Positions 25,701 to 33,729 of a stretch of DNA of 64,000 nt are shown piece by piece. This stretch comes from Orrella daihaiensis (lineage in GTDB: Bacteria > Pseudomonadota > Gammaproteobacteria > Burkholderiales > Burkholderiaceae_B), in the NCBI RefSeq assembly GCF_022811525.1, contig NZ_CP063982.1, forward strand, positions 620,001 to 684,000. The letters run 5' to 3'. A model generated the notes under the pieces. The model was not told where the DNA came from, searched no databases, and saw only the letters and a list, made by a program, of their open reading frames with translations. The first letter of the stretch is position 1; each line of letters begins with the position of its first letter. Made by a program: the position numbers and the translations under genes.

Positions 25701-28082
25701 TTAAGCCTTGGCGTGTTGAATTGCTTGCCACACGCGGTGTGGTGTAGCGGGCATATCCAGATCTTTGACGCCTAAAGGTGCCAAGGCATCAAGAACAGCG
25801 TTGATCACTGCTGGTGGCGATCCGATGGCACCGGCTTCGCCACAGCCCTTGGTACCCAACGGATTGGTCGTGCAGGGGGTGCAAACGTGCCCAATCTTGA
25901 AGTCAGGTAAGTCATCTGCGCGTGGCATGGTGTAGTCCATGAACGAGCCAGTCAACAGCTGAGCTGTCTCACGGTCGTAAACACAGTTCTCCATCAGTGC
26001 CTGACCAATACCTTGTGCCAGGCCGCCATGTACCTGCCCTTCAACAATCATCGGGTTGATGATCGTACCGAAATCATCCATGGCCGTGAAGCGATCAACT
26101 CGGGTTTCGCCAGTCTTCGGATTGATTTCCACTTCGCAGATGTAGGTGCCTGCTGGGAAGGTAAAGTTGGTTGGGTCATAGAATGCGGTTTCGTTTAACC
26201 CCGGCTCAAGTGTCTCTAGCGGATAGTTGTGAGGAACGTAAGCGCTTAATGCGACTTGAGCAAATGGTACTTTCTTGTCGGTACCCTTGACCGTGAATTC
26301 GCCGTTAGCGAACTCGACATCGGTGTCACTGGCTTCCATCAGGTGAGCCGCAATCTTCTTGGCTTTCGCTTCAATTTTGTCGATCGCGCGCATGATGGCC
26401 GAGCCACCAACCGATATGGAACGTGACCCATAGGTGCCCATGCCAAACGGCACGCGGCCAGTGTCACCGTGAACGATATCAACGTTCTCAACCGGGATGC
26501 CCAGGCGAGCAGCAACCACTTGCGCAAACGTGGTCTCGTGGCCTTGTCCGTGACTGTGCGAGCCGGTAAAGACGGTCACGCTGCCGGTTGGATGCACCCT
26601 GACTTCGCCGCACTCAAACAAACCGGCACGAGCACCCAAGGCACCGGCGATGTTACTTGGCGCCAGACCGCAAGCTTCGATGTAGCTTGAGTAGCCAATG
26701 CCACGCAAGAGCCCCTTGGCTTCGCTTTCTTTACGGCGCGCATCAAAGCCAGCGACATCGGCCAACTCCATGGCTTTGTTCAGACATTGGTGAAAGTCGC
26801 CCGTGTCGTATTGCAGAGCCACAGGCGTTTGATAAGGGAATTCGCCAATGAAGTTGCGACGGCGGATTTCGTCCTGGCTTAAGCCAAGCTCCCAGCCAGC
26901 ACGAGACACGATGCGCTCAAGCAGATACGTGGCTTCAGGACGGCCCGCACCCCGGTAGGCGTCAACCGGGGCAGTATTGGTGAACCAAGCGTCAACCTCT
27001 ACATAAATCTGTGGCGTGGTGTACTGACCGGCCAACAAGGTAGCGTAGAGGATGGTGGGGATACAGGTCGAGAATGTCGATAGATAAGCGCCCATGTTGG
27101 CATCGGTGTGCACCCGGAAAGCCAGGAACTTGCCATCCTTGTCCATGGCCATCTCAGCATGGGTGACGTGATCACGGCCATGCGCGTCAGATAGAAATGC
27201 CTCGGTGCGATCTGCAGTCCATTTCACCGTTTTGTTTAACTTCTTGGCGGCCCATGTAACACAAACGTCTTCCGCATAAAGATAAATCTTTGAGCCGAAA
27301 CCGCCGCCCACATCGGGTGCAACGACACGAACCTTGTGTTCAGGCAGGCCCATCACAAAGGCGGTCAGCAACAGGCGTTCAACGTGTGGGTTCTGATTGG
27401 CTACGTACAGTGTGTATTCGTCAGATGCGCGGTTGTAGCAGCCAATTGCTGCACGAGGCTCCATGGCGTTAGGCACCAAACGATTGTTGACCAGATCGAT
27501 CTTGGTGATATGTGCTGCTTGTTCAAACGCTTTATCTACAGATTCTTTCTCACCGATTGCCCATTTGTAGCAATGATTATTGGGTGCTTCGTCGTGAATG
27601 GTTGGTGCACCATTCTTGCCTGCATCGCGGATATCAGCGATGGCAGGTAAGACCTCGTAATCCACATCGACCAACTCGGCAGCATTGCGAGCCTGTTCAA
27701 GTGTCTCAGCAATCACCATGGCCACGTGGTCACCCACGTAACGGGCTTTGCCCTGGCAAAGAATCGGATGGGGCGGCTCTTTCATCGGTTCGCCGTTGGT
27801 GCTGGTGATCAACCAACCGCAGGGCAACCCATTTACGTTATCTGCAGCCACATCCTGGCCATCGTACACAGCAACTACACCAGGGGCAGCAAGCGCCGCT
27901 CTCTTGTCAATTGACTTGATGATGGCGTGTGCATGCGGTGAGCGTACAAAGTACGCATGCACCATGTTATTGATTTGAATATCATCAGTGTACTGACCTG
28001 CGCCCGTCAGGAAACGCTCGTCTTCCTTGCGCAGCACTGCCTCGCCAATGTAGGGCAGGCTTGCGAAATCATTTGATCCCAT
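25701..28082 (-). CDS. coxL: Form II CO-dehydrogenase-like molybdenum large subunit
   Basis: Catalytic large subunit of 793 residues in the xanthine oxidase family. The active-site loop is AYRGAGR (375-381), the form II signature. Form I carbon monoxide dehydrogenases have AYXCSFR with a copper-binding cysteine, which is absent here. The C-terminal GCGEAGAIGSPPAV provides the catalytic glutamate and cofactor contacts. The substrate is therefore not likely to be CO alone; aldehydes, purines or N-heterocycles are possible. It is organised in the order S-L-M with two 2Fe-2S centres in the small subunit. Confidence 0.92.
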   Translation of the reverse strand: MGSNDFASLPYIGEAVLRKEDERFLTGAGQYTDDIQINNMVHAYFVRSPHAHAIIKSIDKRAALAAPGVVAVYDGQDVAADNVNGLPCGWLITSTNGEPMKEPPHPILCQGKARYVGDHVAMVIAETLEQARNAAELVDVDYEVLPAIADIRDAGKNGAPTIHDEAPNNHCYKWAIGEKESVDKAFEQAAHITKIDLVNNRLVPNAMEPRAAIGCYNRASDEYTLYVANQNPHVERLLLTAFVMGLPEHKVRVVAPDVGGGFGSKIYLYAEDVCVTWAAKKLNKTVKWTADRTEAFLSDAHGRDHVTHAEMAMDKDGKFLAFRVHTDANMGAYLSTFSTCIPTILYATLLAGQYTTPQIYVEVDAWFTNTAPVDAYRGAGRPEATYLLERIVSRAGWELGLSQDEIRRRNFIGEFPYQTPVALQYDTGDFHQCLNKAMELADVAGFDARRKESEAKGLLRGIGYSSYIEACGLAPSNIAGALGARAGLFECGEVRVHPTGSVTVFTGSHSHGQGHETTFAQVVAARLGIPVENVDIVHGDTGRVPFGMGTYGSRSISVGGSAIMRAIDKIEAKAKKIAAHLMEASDTDVEFANGEFTVKGTDKKVPFAQVALSAYVPHNYPLETLEPGLNETAFYDPTNFTFPAGTYICEVEINPKTGETRVDRFTAMDDFGTIINPMIVEGQVHGGLAQGIGQALMENCVYDRETAQLLTGSFMDYTMPRADDLPDFKIGHVCTPCTTNPLGTKGCGEAGAIGSPPAVINAVLDALAPLGVKDLDMPATPHRVWQAIQHAKA

Positions 28083-28104
28083 GTCTGTTCTCCTTTTATT
28101 GGCC

Positions 28105-28572
28105 TCAGGCCTTCATTTGGGCAGCGCCCTGTTTCACGGCGCGAACAATATTCTGGTAGCCGGTGCAACGGCAAATATTGCCCTCTAGCAGCTCACGGAT
28201 TTCATGTTCTGATGCGCCGGGATGTTTGGTACAGAGGTCGACCGCACTCATCACCATTCCGGTTGTGCAGAAGCCGCATTGCAGGCCATGACAGTCTTTA
28301 AACGCTTGCTGCATGGGATGCATCTGGCCATCGGCGGTACTTAAGCCCTCAATTGTGGTGACCGATTTGCCAGCCATTTGTGCAAGCAGAACGTTGCATG
28401 ACTTAATGGCATCACCATCGACAATTACCGTACAGGCACCACATTGAGCGGTATCACATCCGACATGGGTGCCGGTCAGCCCCATGTGTTCTCGCAAGGC
28501 TTGCACCAACAATGTGTTTGGTTCAGCCTCGAGCGAGACTGTCTTTCCGTTGACCGTCAGTTCGGTTTTCAT
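28105..28572 (-). CDS. coxS: Molybdenum hydroxylase [2Fe-2S] subunit, CoxS-like
   Basis: Small iron-sulfur subunit of 155 residues. A plant-type [2Fe-2S] cluster is bound by C39, C44, C47 and C59, and a second cluster by C99, C102, C134 and C136 (motifs CGFCTTG and CRCTGY). It is the first gene of the cluster. The 160 bases upstream hold its promoter region; I could not pick out clear -35 and -10 boxes. Confidence 0.94.
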   Translation of the reverse strand: MKTELTVNGKTVSLEAEPNTLLVQALREHMGLTGTHVGCDTAQCGACTVIVDGDAIKSCNVLLAQMAGKSVTTIEGLSTADGQMHPMQQAFKDCHGLQCGFCTTGMVMSAVDLCTKHPGASEHEIRELLEGNICRCTGYQNIVRAVKQGAAQMKA

Positions 28573-28695
28573 GATGAAGTCTCCTGATGAAACGCTTAAG
28601 TCGTTTTTAATTCGTTGAGTCCTTCATCCTAGAGGACATCATACGTTTCATCAATCATTCACCCACAAAATCTAGTCAGGGAAAATACTGATGCT

Positions 28696-28723
28696 GGCTT
28701 AAGGTTTGAGCAAACCTTAAGCC
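28696..28723 (-). terminator. Hairpin downstream of the oxidoreductase gene
   Basis: A 13-bp perfect inverted repeat (28696-28708 with 28711-28723) with a 2-base centre lies 11 bases past the stop of the gene at 28734. On the minus strand it is followed by a weak T-rich stretch (AGTATTTTC). It probably ends that transcript before the cox cluster. Confidence 0.6.
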
Positions 28724-28733
28724 ATAAATGATT

Positions 28734-29726
28734 TCAGTCAATTAACTTGACCAATTGCTTGCCAAAATTCTCACCTTTGAGCATACCTACAAATGCTGCG
28801 GGGGCGTTTTCTAGTCCGACAGTTACTGACTCCCGGAACTTGATTTCACCTGCAGCAACTCGTTGCCGTAATGCTTGTCTGATATCTGGCCATGTTTGCA
28901 TATGGTCAGAAACGATAAATCCTTGCAGTTTGATGCGGTTAATCAGAATGGAACGCAGCGTGTGATGAGCATGGGGCGGCCGATTGAACTCAGAGACCAT
29001 GCCACACAGCGCTATACGAGCAAACACATTCATGCGCGGTAACAGTGATTCAAATATGGCACCGCCAACGTTTTCAAACAAGCAGTCAATACCCTTGGGT
29101 AGTGCATCATCAAGCAATTGCTCAAACGCCGGGTCTTTGTGGTCTACGCAAGCATCAAACCCTAGCTCCTTGACCACGAAATCGCATTTCGCTGGCCCGC
29201 CAGCAATGCCCACTACGCGGCAACCAACGGACTTGGCTAACTGACCCACCACGGATCCCACAGCACCAGACGCTGCATCGACCACCACGGTCTCGCCTGC
29301 TTTGGGTTCGCAGATCGTCATCAGACCGGTCCATGCTGTGATGCCAGGCATGCCAATGACCCCAAGGTAAGCACTTGGCGGTACGTCATCACCTTCAATC
29401 TTCAGTGCCTGCTTGGCTGGCACAGCAGCAAACAGTTGCCAACCGGTGGCTGCTAGCACCATATCGCCGGGCTTGAAGCGGTCAGAGTGCGACTCGATGA
29501 CTTCGCCAACGGTACCGCCGACCATTAACTGGCCGGGCTCAACCCCCTGCGCGTAGGATTTGGCCGCAGAGATGCGACTGCGCATGTAGGGATCAAGCGA
29601 AAGCCAGTGATTGCGCACCAGGATTTCTCCGTCCCCTGGGATCGGCATTGGGGTCTCGATCAACTTGAGGTGTTCGGGCGTGACCCACCCTTCAGGACGT
29701 TCAACCAGAATAATTTGTTGGTTCAT
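28734..29726 (-). CDS. NADP-dependent oxidoreductase, MDR/CurA-like
   Basis: Zinc-free medium-chain dehydrogenase/reductase of 330 residues. The N-terminal ADH_N_2-type region contains LDPYMRSRI, and the Rossmann motif VDAASGAVGSVVGQLAKS lies near residue 150. This combination is typical of the leukotriene-B4 12-hydroxydehydrogenase, CurA and plant 2-alkenal reductase group, which reduces alpha,beta-unsaturated ketones or aldehydes with NADPH. It is a monocistronic gene between the FloA cluster and cox. The physiological substrate is unknown. Confidence 0.87.
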   Translation of the reverse strand: MNQQIILVERPEGWVTPEHLKLIETPMPIPGDGEILVRNHWLSLDPYMRSRISAAKSYAQGVEPGQLMVGGTVGEVIESHSDRFKPGDMVLAATGWQLFAAVPAKQALKIEGDDVPPSAYLGVIGMPGITAWTGLMTICEPKAGETVVVDAASGAVGSVVGQLAKSVGCRVVGIAGGPAKCDFVVKELGFDACVDHKDPAFEQLLDDALPKGIDCLFENVGGAIFESLLPRMNVFARIALCGMVSEFNRPPHAHHTLRSILINRIKLQGFIVSDHMQTWPDIRQALRQRVAAGEIKFRESVTVGLENAPAAFVGMLKGENFGKQLVKLID

Positions 29727-29763
29727 CTCTAGTGCAAGCTACGTTTGTTGATATTGGATTTTG

Positions 29764-30660
29764 TTATGCTGGGGTGCCATAAATCCGACCGGCACGAAAT
29801 GCATCAGCCATAGCGCGCGGCACTTCCGACTCGGCCTCAACGACCTTTGCGCGCATCTCTTGCTCGAGTGCCACGGCCATCGCCCGACGTTCTTCAGCTT
29901 TCGCCTGCGCAATCTGTTTGTCGGCGTTGGCTTGCTCGATCTGCAAGGCCGCGCCAATATTCTTACCAACATCAATGTCTGCAATATCGATTGAGAGAAT
30001 TTCGTAGGCAGTACCGGAATCCAGCCCATTGGCCAGAATGCGTTTGGAAATACTGTCTGGCCGCTCAAGCACGTCTTTGTGGTTTGGCGCCGAACCAATG
30101 GCACTGACCATACCCTCGCCCACACGGGCAATGATCGTTTCCTCACCTGCACCACCAACCAGACGATCAAGGTTTGTTCGAACGGTTACCCGCGCCACAC
30201 CGATTAACTGAATCCCATCTTGAGCAACCGCCGCATTACGCGGAGTTTGAATGACTTTAGGCAGTACAGACATTTGCACGGCATCGAGCACGTTGCGTCC
30301 GGCCAAGTCGATGGCGGCCGCTCGATTGAAGGTGAGTTCAATGTTGGCTTTGTCAGCCGAGATAATCGCATTAACCACATCCACTACGTTGCCACCAGCC
30401 AGAAAATGGCTTTCTAGTTCATCGAGCGGAATGCTCAAGCCCGCTTTCACCGCGCTGATGCGAGCCTTGATGATGCTGTGCGGTGGTACACGCCGCAATC
30501 GCATGGCAACCAGAGTCAACAGTCCAACATAAGCACCTGAAGCCCATGCCGTTATCCACAGGCGAAACGGTACGAAGTAGCCAATCACTGCAATGAGGAT
30601 CAGCAGAATAATTACGAGACCAATAAAGCCTGTGCCGGCAATCATGTTCAGGGAGTCCAT
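29764..30660 (-). CDS. Flotillin-like FloA paralogue 2 (short)
   Basis: Membrane-associated flotillin-like protein of 298 residues. A membrane segment fills about residues 8-32, an SPFH-like domain follows, and a coiled region rich in Ala/Glu (ADKQIAQAKAEERRAMA) ends the chain. Large identical blocks show it is a close paralogue of the gene at 31334-32317. It lacks the C-terminal DYYRMQNLQADTDMR tail seen in that copy and in FloA of other bacteria, ending instead at GRIYGTPA. FloA proteins form membrane microdomain assemblies. It lies 20 bases downstream of the unknown membrane protein. Confidence 0.87.
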   Translation of the reverse strand: MDSLNMIAGTGFIGLVIILLILIAVIGYFVPFRLWITAWASGAYVGLLTLVAMRLRRVPPHSIIKARISAVKAGLSIPLDELESHFLAGGNVVDVVNAIISADKANIELTFNRAAAIDLAGRNVLDAVQMSVLPKVIQTPRNAAVAQDGIQLIGVARVTVRTNLDRLVGGAGEETIIARVGEGMVSAIGSAPNHKDVLERPDSISKRILANGLDSGTAYEILSIDIADIDVGKNIGAALQIEQANADKQIAQAKAEERRAMAVALEQEMRAKVVEAESEVPRAMADAFRAGRIYGTPA

Positions 30661-30680
30661 TTCTTTTCCTCAGAGGCTAG

Positions 30681-31328
30681 CTAGGATGGCCGCCCGGGGG
30701 CGACATCAGATTGTTCAATGGGGTCAAATTCGTATGGCTGCAAGGCGCGAGGCGCGCCGAGTACTGTCATGGCGATGATGGCTTGGCGGGCGCCGTCTCG
30801 GCTACGCAGACTTTTGGCCAGGGGATGGATTCCGGCCGTTTTGACAGTCGAACCACCAATTGTGTTGACTGACCGTTCGGTAGTGGATATTTTCGGTGTG
30901 ACTGCTGCCACCGACCGATTGATTGGCTGCACTTCAGTAGTTTGTACCGGGTAAGGCTGATAGTCAGGTGAAACCCATGGCGGTGGCTGTGGCGCTTCGA
31001 TGGGTTCCCGGTATGTTTGGGGCGTTGGCGCCTGGATCACCGACTCTGGTGATGGCATTGCGGGGGCTGGAATTGGTCTGCCAAACGGTCCAGCCAGCGA
31101 ATCAGAACTGTCAGGTACAGAAGTGTTTTGCGCGTCATCTAACTCGGCTGGCGGCAGGGGCGGTAGGTTGCTGAGAGCTTTTTTGTCTTTTTCTAGCTTG
31201 AGTACAAGCATCCCGATTAGAGCTAGCACGAGTACTAGCCAGATCGGGAAACCAGCCAGAAAAGCAAAGCCTGCCATCATGAAAAACGGGATGGCACTTT
31301 GCGGTTGGCTTTTCTTTTTCTTGCTCAT
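30681..31328 (-). CDS. Unknown membrane protein between two FloA genes
   Basis: Protein of 215 residues that I do not recognise. It begins with a lysine-rich leader (KKKK at 3-6). Two closely spaced hydrophobic segments follow at about residues 12-30 and 32-47, probably a membrane hairpin with both ends in the cytoplasm. Residues 55-130 are rich in Pro and Ser and likely disordered. A conserved-looking C-terminal stretch (LAKSLRSRDGARQAIIAM, near residue 170) is followed by LGAPRAL. It lies five bases after the floA at 31334 and 20 bases before the second copy. Its position suggests a partner or scaffold for the flotillins (inference). Confidence 0.7.
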   Translation of the reverse strand: MSKKKKSQPQSAIPFFMMAGFAFLAGFPIWLVLVLALIGMLVLKLEKDKKALSNLPPLPPAELDDAQNTSVPDSSDSLAGPFGRPIPAPAMPSPESVIQAPTPQTYREPIEAPQPPPWVSPDYQPYPVQTTEVQPINRSVAAVTPKISTTERSVNTIGGSTVKTAGIHPLAKSLRSRDGARQAIIAMTVLGAPRALQPYEFDPIEQSDVAPGRPS

Positions 31329-31333
31329 GACCG

Positions 31334-32317
31334 TTACACGCGAGGGATATTGCCCGCATTCGTGTCGCCTTCACCGGCGATGTTTTGCCGCATGTCGGTA
31401 TCAGCCTGCAGGTTTTGCATACGGTAATAGTCCATGATCCCAAGTTGGCCACCGCGGAAGGCTTCTGCCATGGCTAACGGCACCTCCGCCTCTGCCTCAA
31501 CCACCTTGGCACGCATTTCTTGCTCTTTGGCCACGGCCATGGCCCGTCTCTCCTCAGCCTTGGCTTGGGCGATTTGTTTGTCAGCGTTAGCTTGATCGAT
31601 CTGCAGTTTTGCACCGATGTTTTCACCCACGTCAACGTCGGCGATATCGATTGAGAGGATCTCAAATGCGGTGCCGGCATCGAGGCCTTTTGCCAGAATG
31701 TGTTTCGAAATGTTGTCTGGATTTTCGAGTACGAGCTTATGGTTGTCAGCAGAACCAATGGTGCTAACCATTCCTTCGCCAACACGGGCGATGATGGTCT
31801 CCTCGCCTGCGCCTCCGACCAGCCGATCAATATTGGTGCGCACTGTCACCCGAGCCAGGCAAACCAATTGGATCCCGTCACGTGCAACAGCAATAATTCG
31901 TGGTGTCTCGATGACCTTGGGCAACACTGACATTTGCACGGCTTCCAGAACATCTCGGCCAGCCAGGTCAATTGCTGCAGCGCGCTTGAATGTCAGTGGA
32001 ATGTTGGCTTTGTCGGCCGAGATCATGGCGTTGACCACCCGCACCACATCACCGCCCGCCAAAAAGTGCGCTTCTAGCTCGTCAATCGAGATGTCCAGAC
32101 CAGCTTTGACGGCGCTAATTCTGGCTGTGATGATGGTGGCCGGTGGTACACGACGCAGACGCATGGCCACGAGTGTGAACAAACCCACGTAGGCGCCGGA
32201 TGCCCACGCTGCAATCCAGAGTGGGATCGGCACAAGATACAGGATAATCGCGAGTCCAATGACGATTGGAATCAGGATTCCAAAAGCACCGAACAACCCA
32301 AAAATTGTCTCGATCAT
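31334..32317 (-). CDS. floA: Flotillin-like FloA paralogue 1 (full length)
   Basis: Flotillin-like protein of 327 residues, the usual FloA length. A membrane segment lies at about 10-38 and is followed by the conserved RRVPPATIITARISAVKAGL block. The central domain holds RLVGGAGEETIIARVGEG. The C-terminus carries the coiled Ala/Glu region and the DYYRMQNLQADTDMR tail. NfeD, its usual partner, is encoded 18 bases upstream. The pair probably organises membrane microdomains or fluidity. Confidence 0.92.
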   Translation of the reverse strand: MIETIFGLFGAFGILIPIVIGLAIILYLVPIPLWIAAWASGAYVGLFTLVAMRLRRVPPATIITARISAVKAGLDISIDELEAHFLAGGDVVRVVNAMISADKANIPLTFKRAAAIDLAGRDVLEAVQMSVLPKVIETPRIIAVARDGIQLVCLARVTVRTNIDRLVGGAGEETIIARVGEGMVSTIGSADNHKLVLENPDNISKHILAKGLDAGTAFEILSIDIADVDVGENIGAKLQIDQANADKQIAQAKAEERRAMAVAKEQEMRAKVVEAEAEVPLAMAEAFRGGQLGIMDYYRMQNLQADTDMRQNIAGEGDTNAGNIPRV

Positions 32318-32335
32318 TACAGCTCCAAGCTTGGT

Positions 32336-33700
32336 TTATTGGGAATCGACCACGTGCCTAACTACAACACGGTTGCCATCAACATGATCAACCCTGATCG
32401 GTTGACCAGGCTCGATGAATTCTCCATCTGACACAACATCGACCCGTTTGCCTTCGATGTCGGCAATGCCTGCTGGCCTCAATGTTGACACGGCGACGCC
32501 GATTTTGCCCACCAAGGCGTGCTCAGCCAATGGCTCGGAAGTAAATCCGCTTTCGGCCGTCAGATCAGTGTGCAGCACAAGGTGTCGTCCAACACGGGTT
32601 TTAGGGAGGTAGCGCAGAATCACCAGGCTTGCAACGATGGCAACAATCAAAGAGATGCCGAGCCGGCTTGCGGCACCAATCAAAGCATCCATGGTCGCGC
32701 CTTCTCCTACCGTGCTTAACATCAAGCCACCCAAAAGGGCGAGAATTCCAAGCACTCCGGCAACTCCAAAGCCAGGTATGACAAAGGCTTCGATCAACAA
32801 CAACACAATCCCCGCGGCTGCGAGCAAGAACTCTTCCCAGCCTGCCAGGTTGACGAGCCAATGACCCCATAGAAATAGACCCAGGCTAGACAGACCTAAT
32901 GCACCCGGCACACCAAAACCAGGTGTACGTACTTCGACGATGATACCGATCATCGCGATGGAGACCAGCAAGGAGCTCACAACAGGGTTGGTTAAAAAGC
33001 GAACAAATTCCTCCGCCCAGTTGGTACCTGTCTCCCTGATCTCGGCTTCTTTAAGGCCTAGCTGATCCAGTGCAGAACGCAGGGTGCTGGCTTCGAAATC
33101 AGCGATGTTTAGTTTTAATGCTTCTTCAGTAGTGAGCGTTAGCAACTTACCTCGCGCGGTGACACCAGGAATCGAGACGTCAGGGTCTACCATCGCTTCG
33201 GCAACCAGCGTGTCGCGTCCACGGCTCTCGGCTGTAGCACTAAATTCTTTGCGCACGTATGAGATTGTTTTTTCTGACGTGGGTTTGGTCTCGGTCCCGG
33301 TGCTCTGGACGGGGGTAGCTGCACCAATCGTTCCCCCGGGAGCCATGACGATGGCGTTGGCCGCCAAACTAATAAGTGCTCCAGCAGAAATAGCACGGGT
33401 GTCCACGAAGGCAATCGATTGGATGGGACTCTTCAGAAGCGCATCACGAATCTGAACAGCAGCGTCTACACGCCCGCCGAAAGTATTGATCTGTAGCACG
33501 ACTGCTGCAGCGTTGTTGTCTTGCGCTTGTTGCAGAACCCGCTCAATGAATGGCGCCAAGCCTAGGTCAATCGTACCTTCGACCTGCGCCACATAAACGA
33601 CTGGGCGTTGGTTGGCAGACTGCGCGCCAACCCAACCGCCGATCACAAGTGTGATCAGCAGTAGAATTGACAACAGAGTTTTAGATGTACGGCTAGCCAT
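32336..33700 (-). CDS. nfeD: NfeD-family membrane serine protease (long form)
   Basis: Long-form NfeD of about 454 residues. A signal or membrane segment is followed by a ClpP-like protease domain with the serine in AISAGAL and the lysine in YVRKEFS. Four or more membrane helices span roughly residues 235-345, and a C-terminal NfeD OB-fold domain ends the chain. Homologues cleave stomatin-like substrates. The start is uncertain. An ATG at 33700 and one at 33715 are both possible, and a TTG at 33733 overlaps the tctA stop. I list 33700. It is downstream of tctCBA in one direction and upstream of the two FloA genes. Confidence 0.85.
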   Translation of the reverse strand: MASRTSKTLLSILLLITLVIGGWVGAQSANQRPVVYVAQVEGTIDLGLAPFIERVLQQAQDNNAAAVVLQINTFGGRVDAAVQIRDALLKSPIQSIAFVDTRAISAGALISLAANAIVMAPGGTIGAATPVQSTGTETKPTSEKTISYVRKEFSATAESRGRDTLVAEAMVDPDVSIPGVTARGKLLTLTTEEALKLNIADFEASTLRSALDQLGLKEAEIRETGTNWAEEFVRFLTNPVVSSLLVSIAMIGIIVEVRTPGFGVPGALGLSSLGLFLWGHWLVNLAGWEEFLLAAAGIVLLLIEAFVIPGFGVAGVLGILALLGGLMLSTVGEGATMDALIGAASRLGISLIVAIVASLVILRYLPKTRVGRHLVLHTDLTAESGFTSEPLAEHALVGKIGVAVSTLRPAGIADIEGKRVDVVSDGEFIEPGQPIRVDHVDGNRVVVRHVVDSQ

Positions 33701-33729
33701 GCACAGAGTGTACATGGCTAGACTCTCTG

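Noticed and set aside
25701..28082. True (form I) carbon monoxide dehydrogenase
   Set aside because: The active-site loop is AYRGAGR, which lacks the copper-binding cysteine of form I enzymes.
29739..30170. Minus-strand frame overlapping the second FloA
   Set aside because: It is the same strand in another frame, without homology; the FloA frame carries all conserved blocks.
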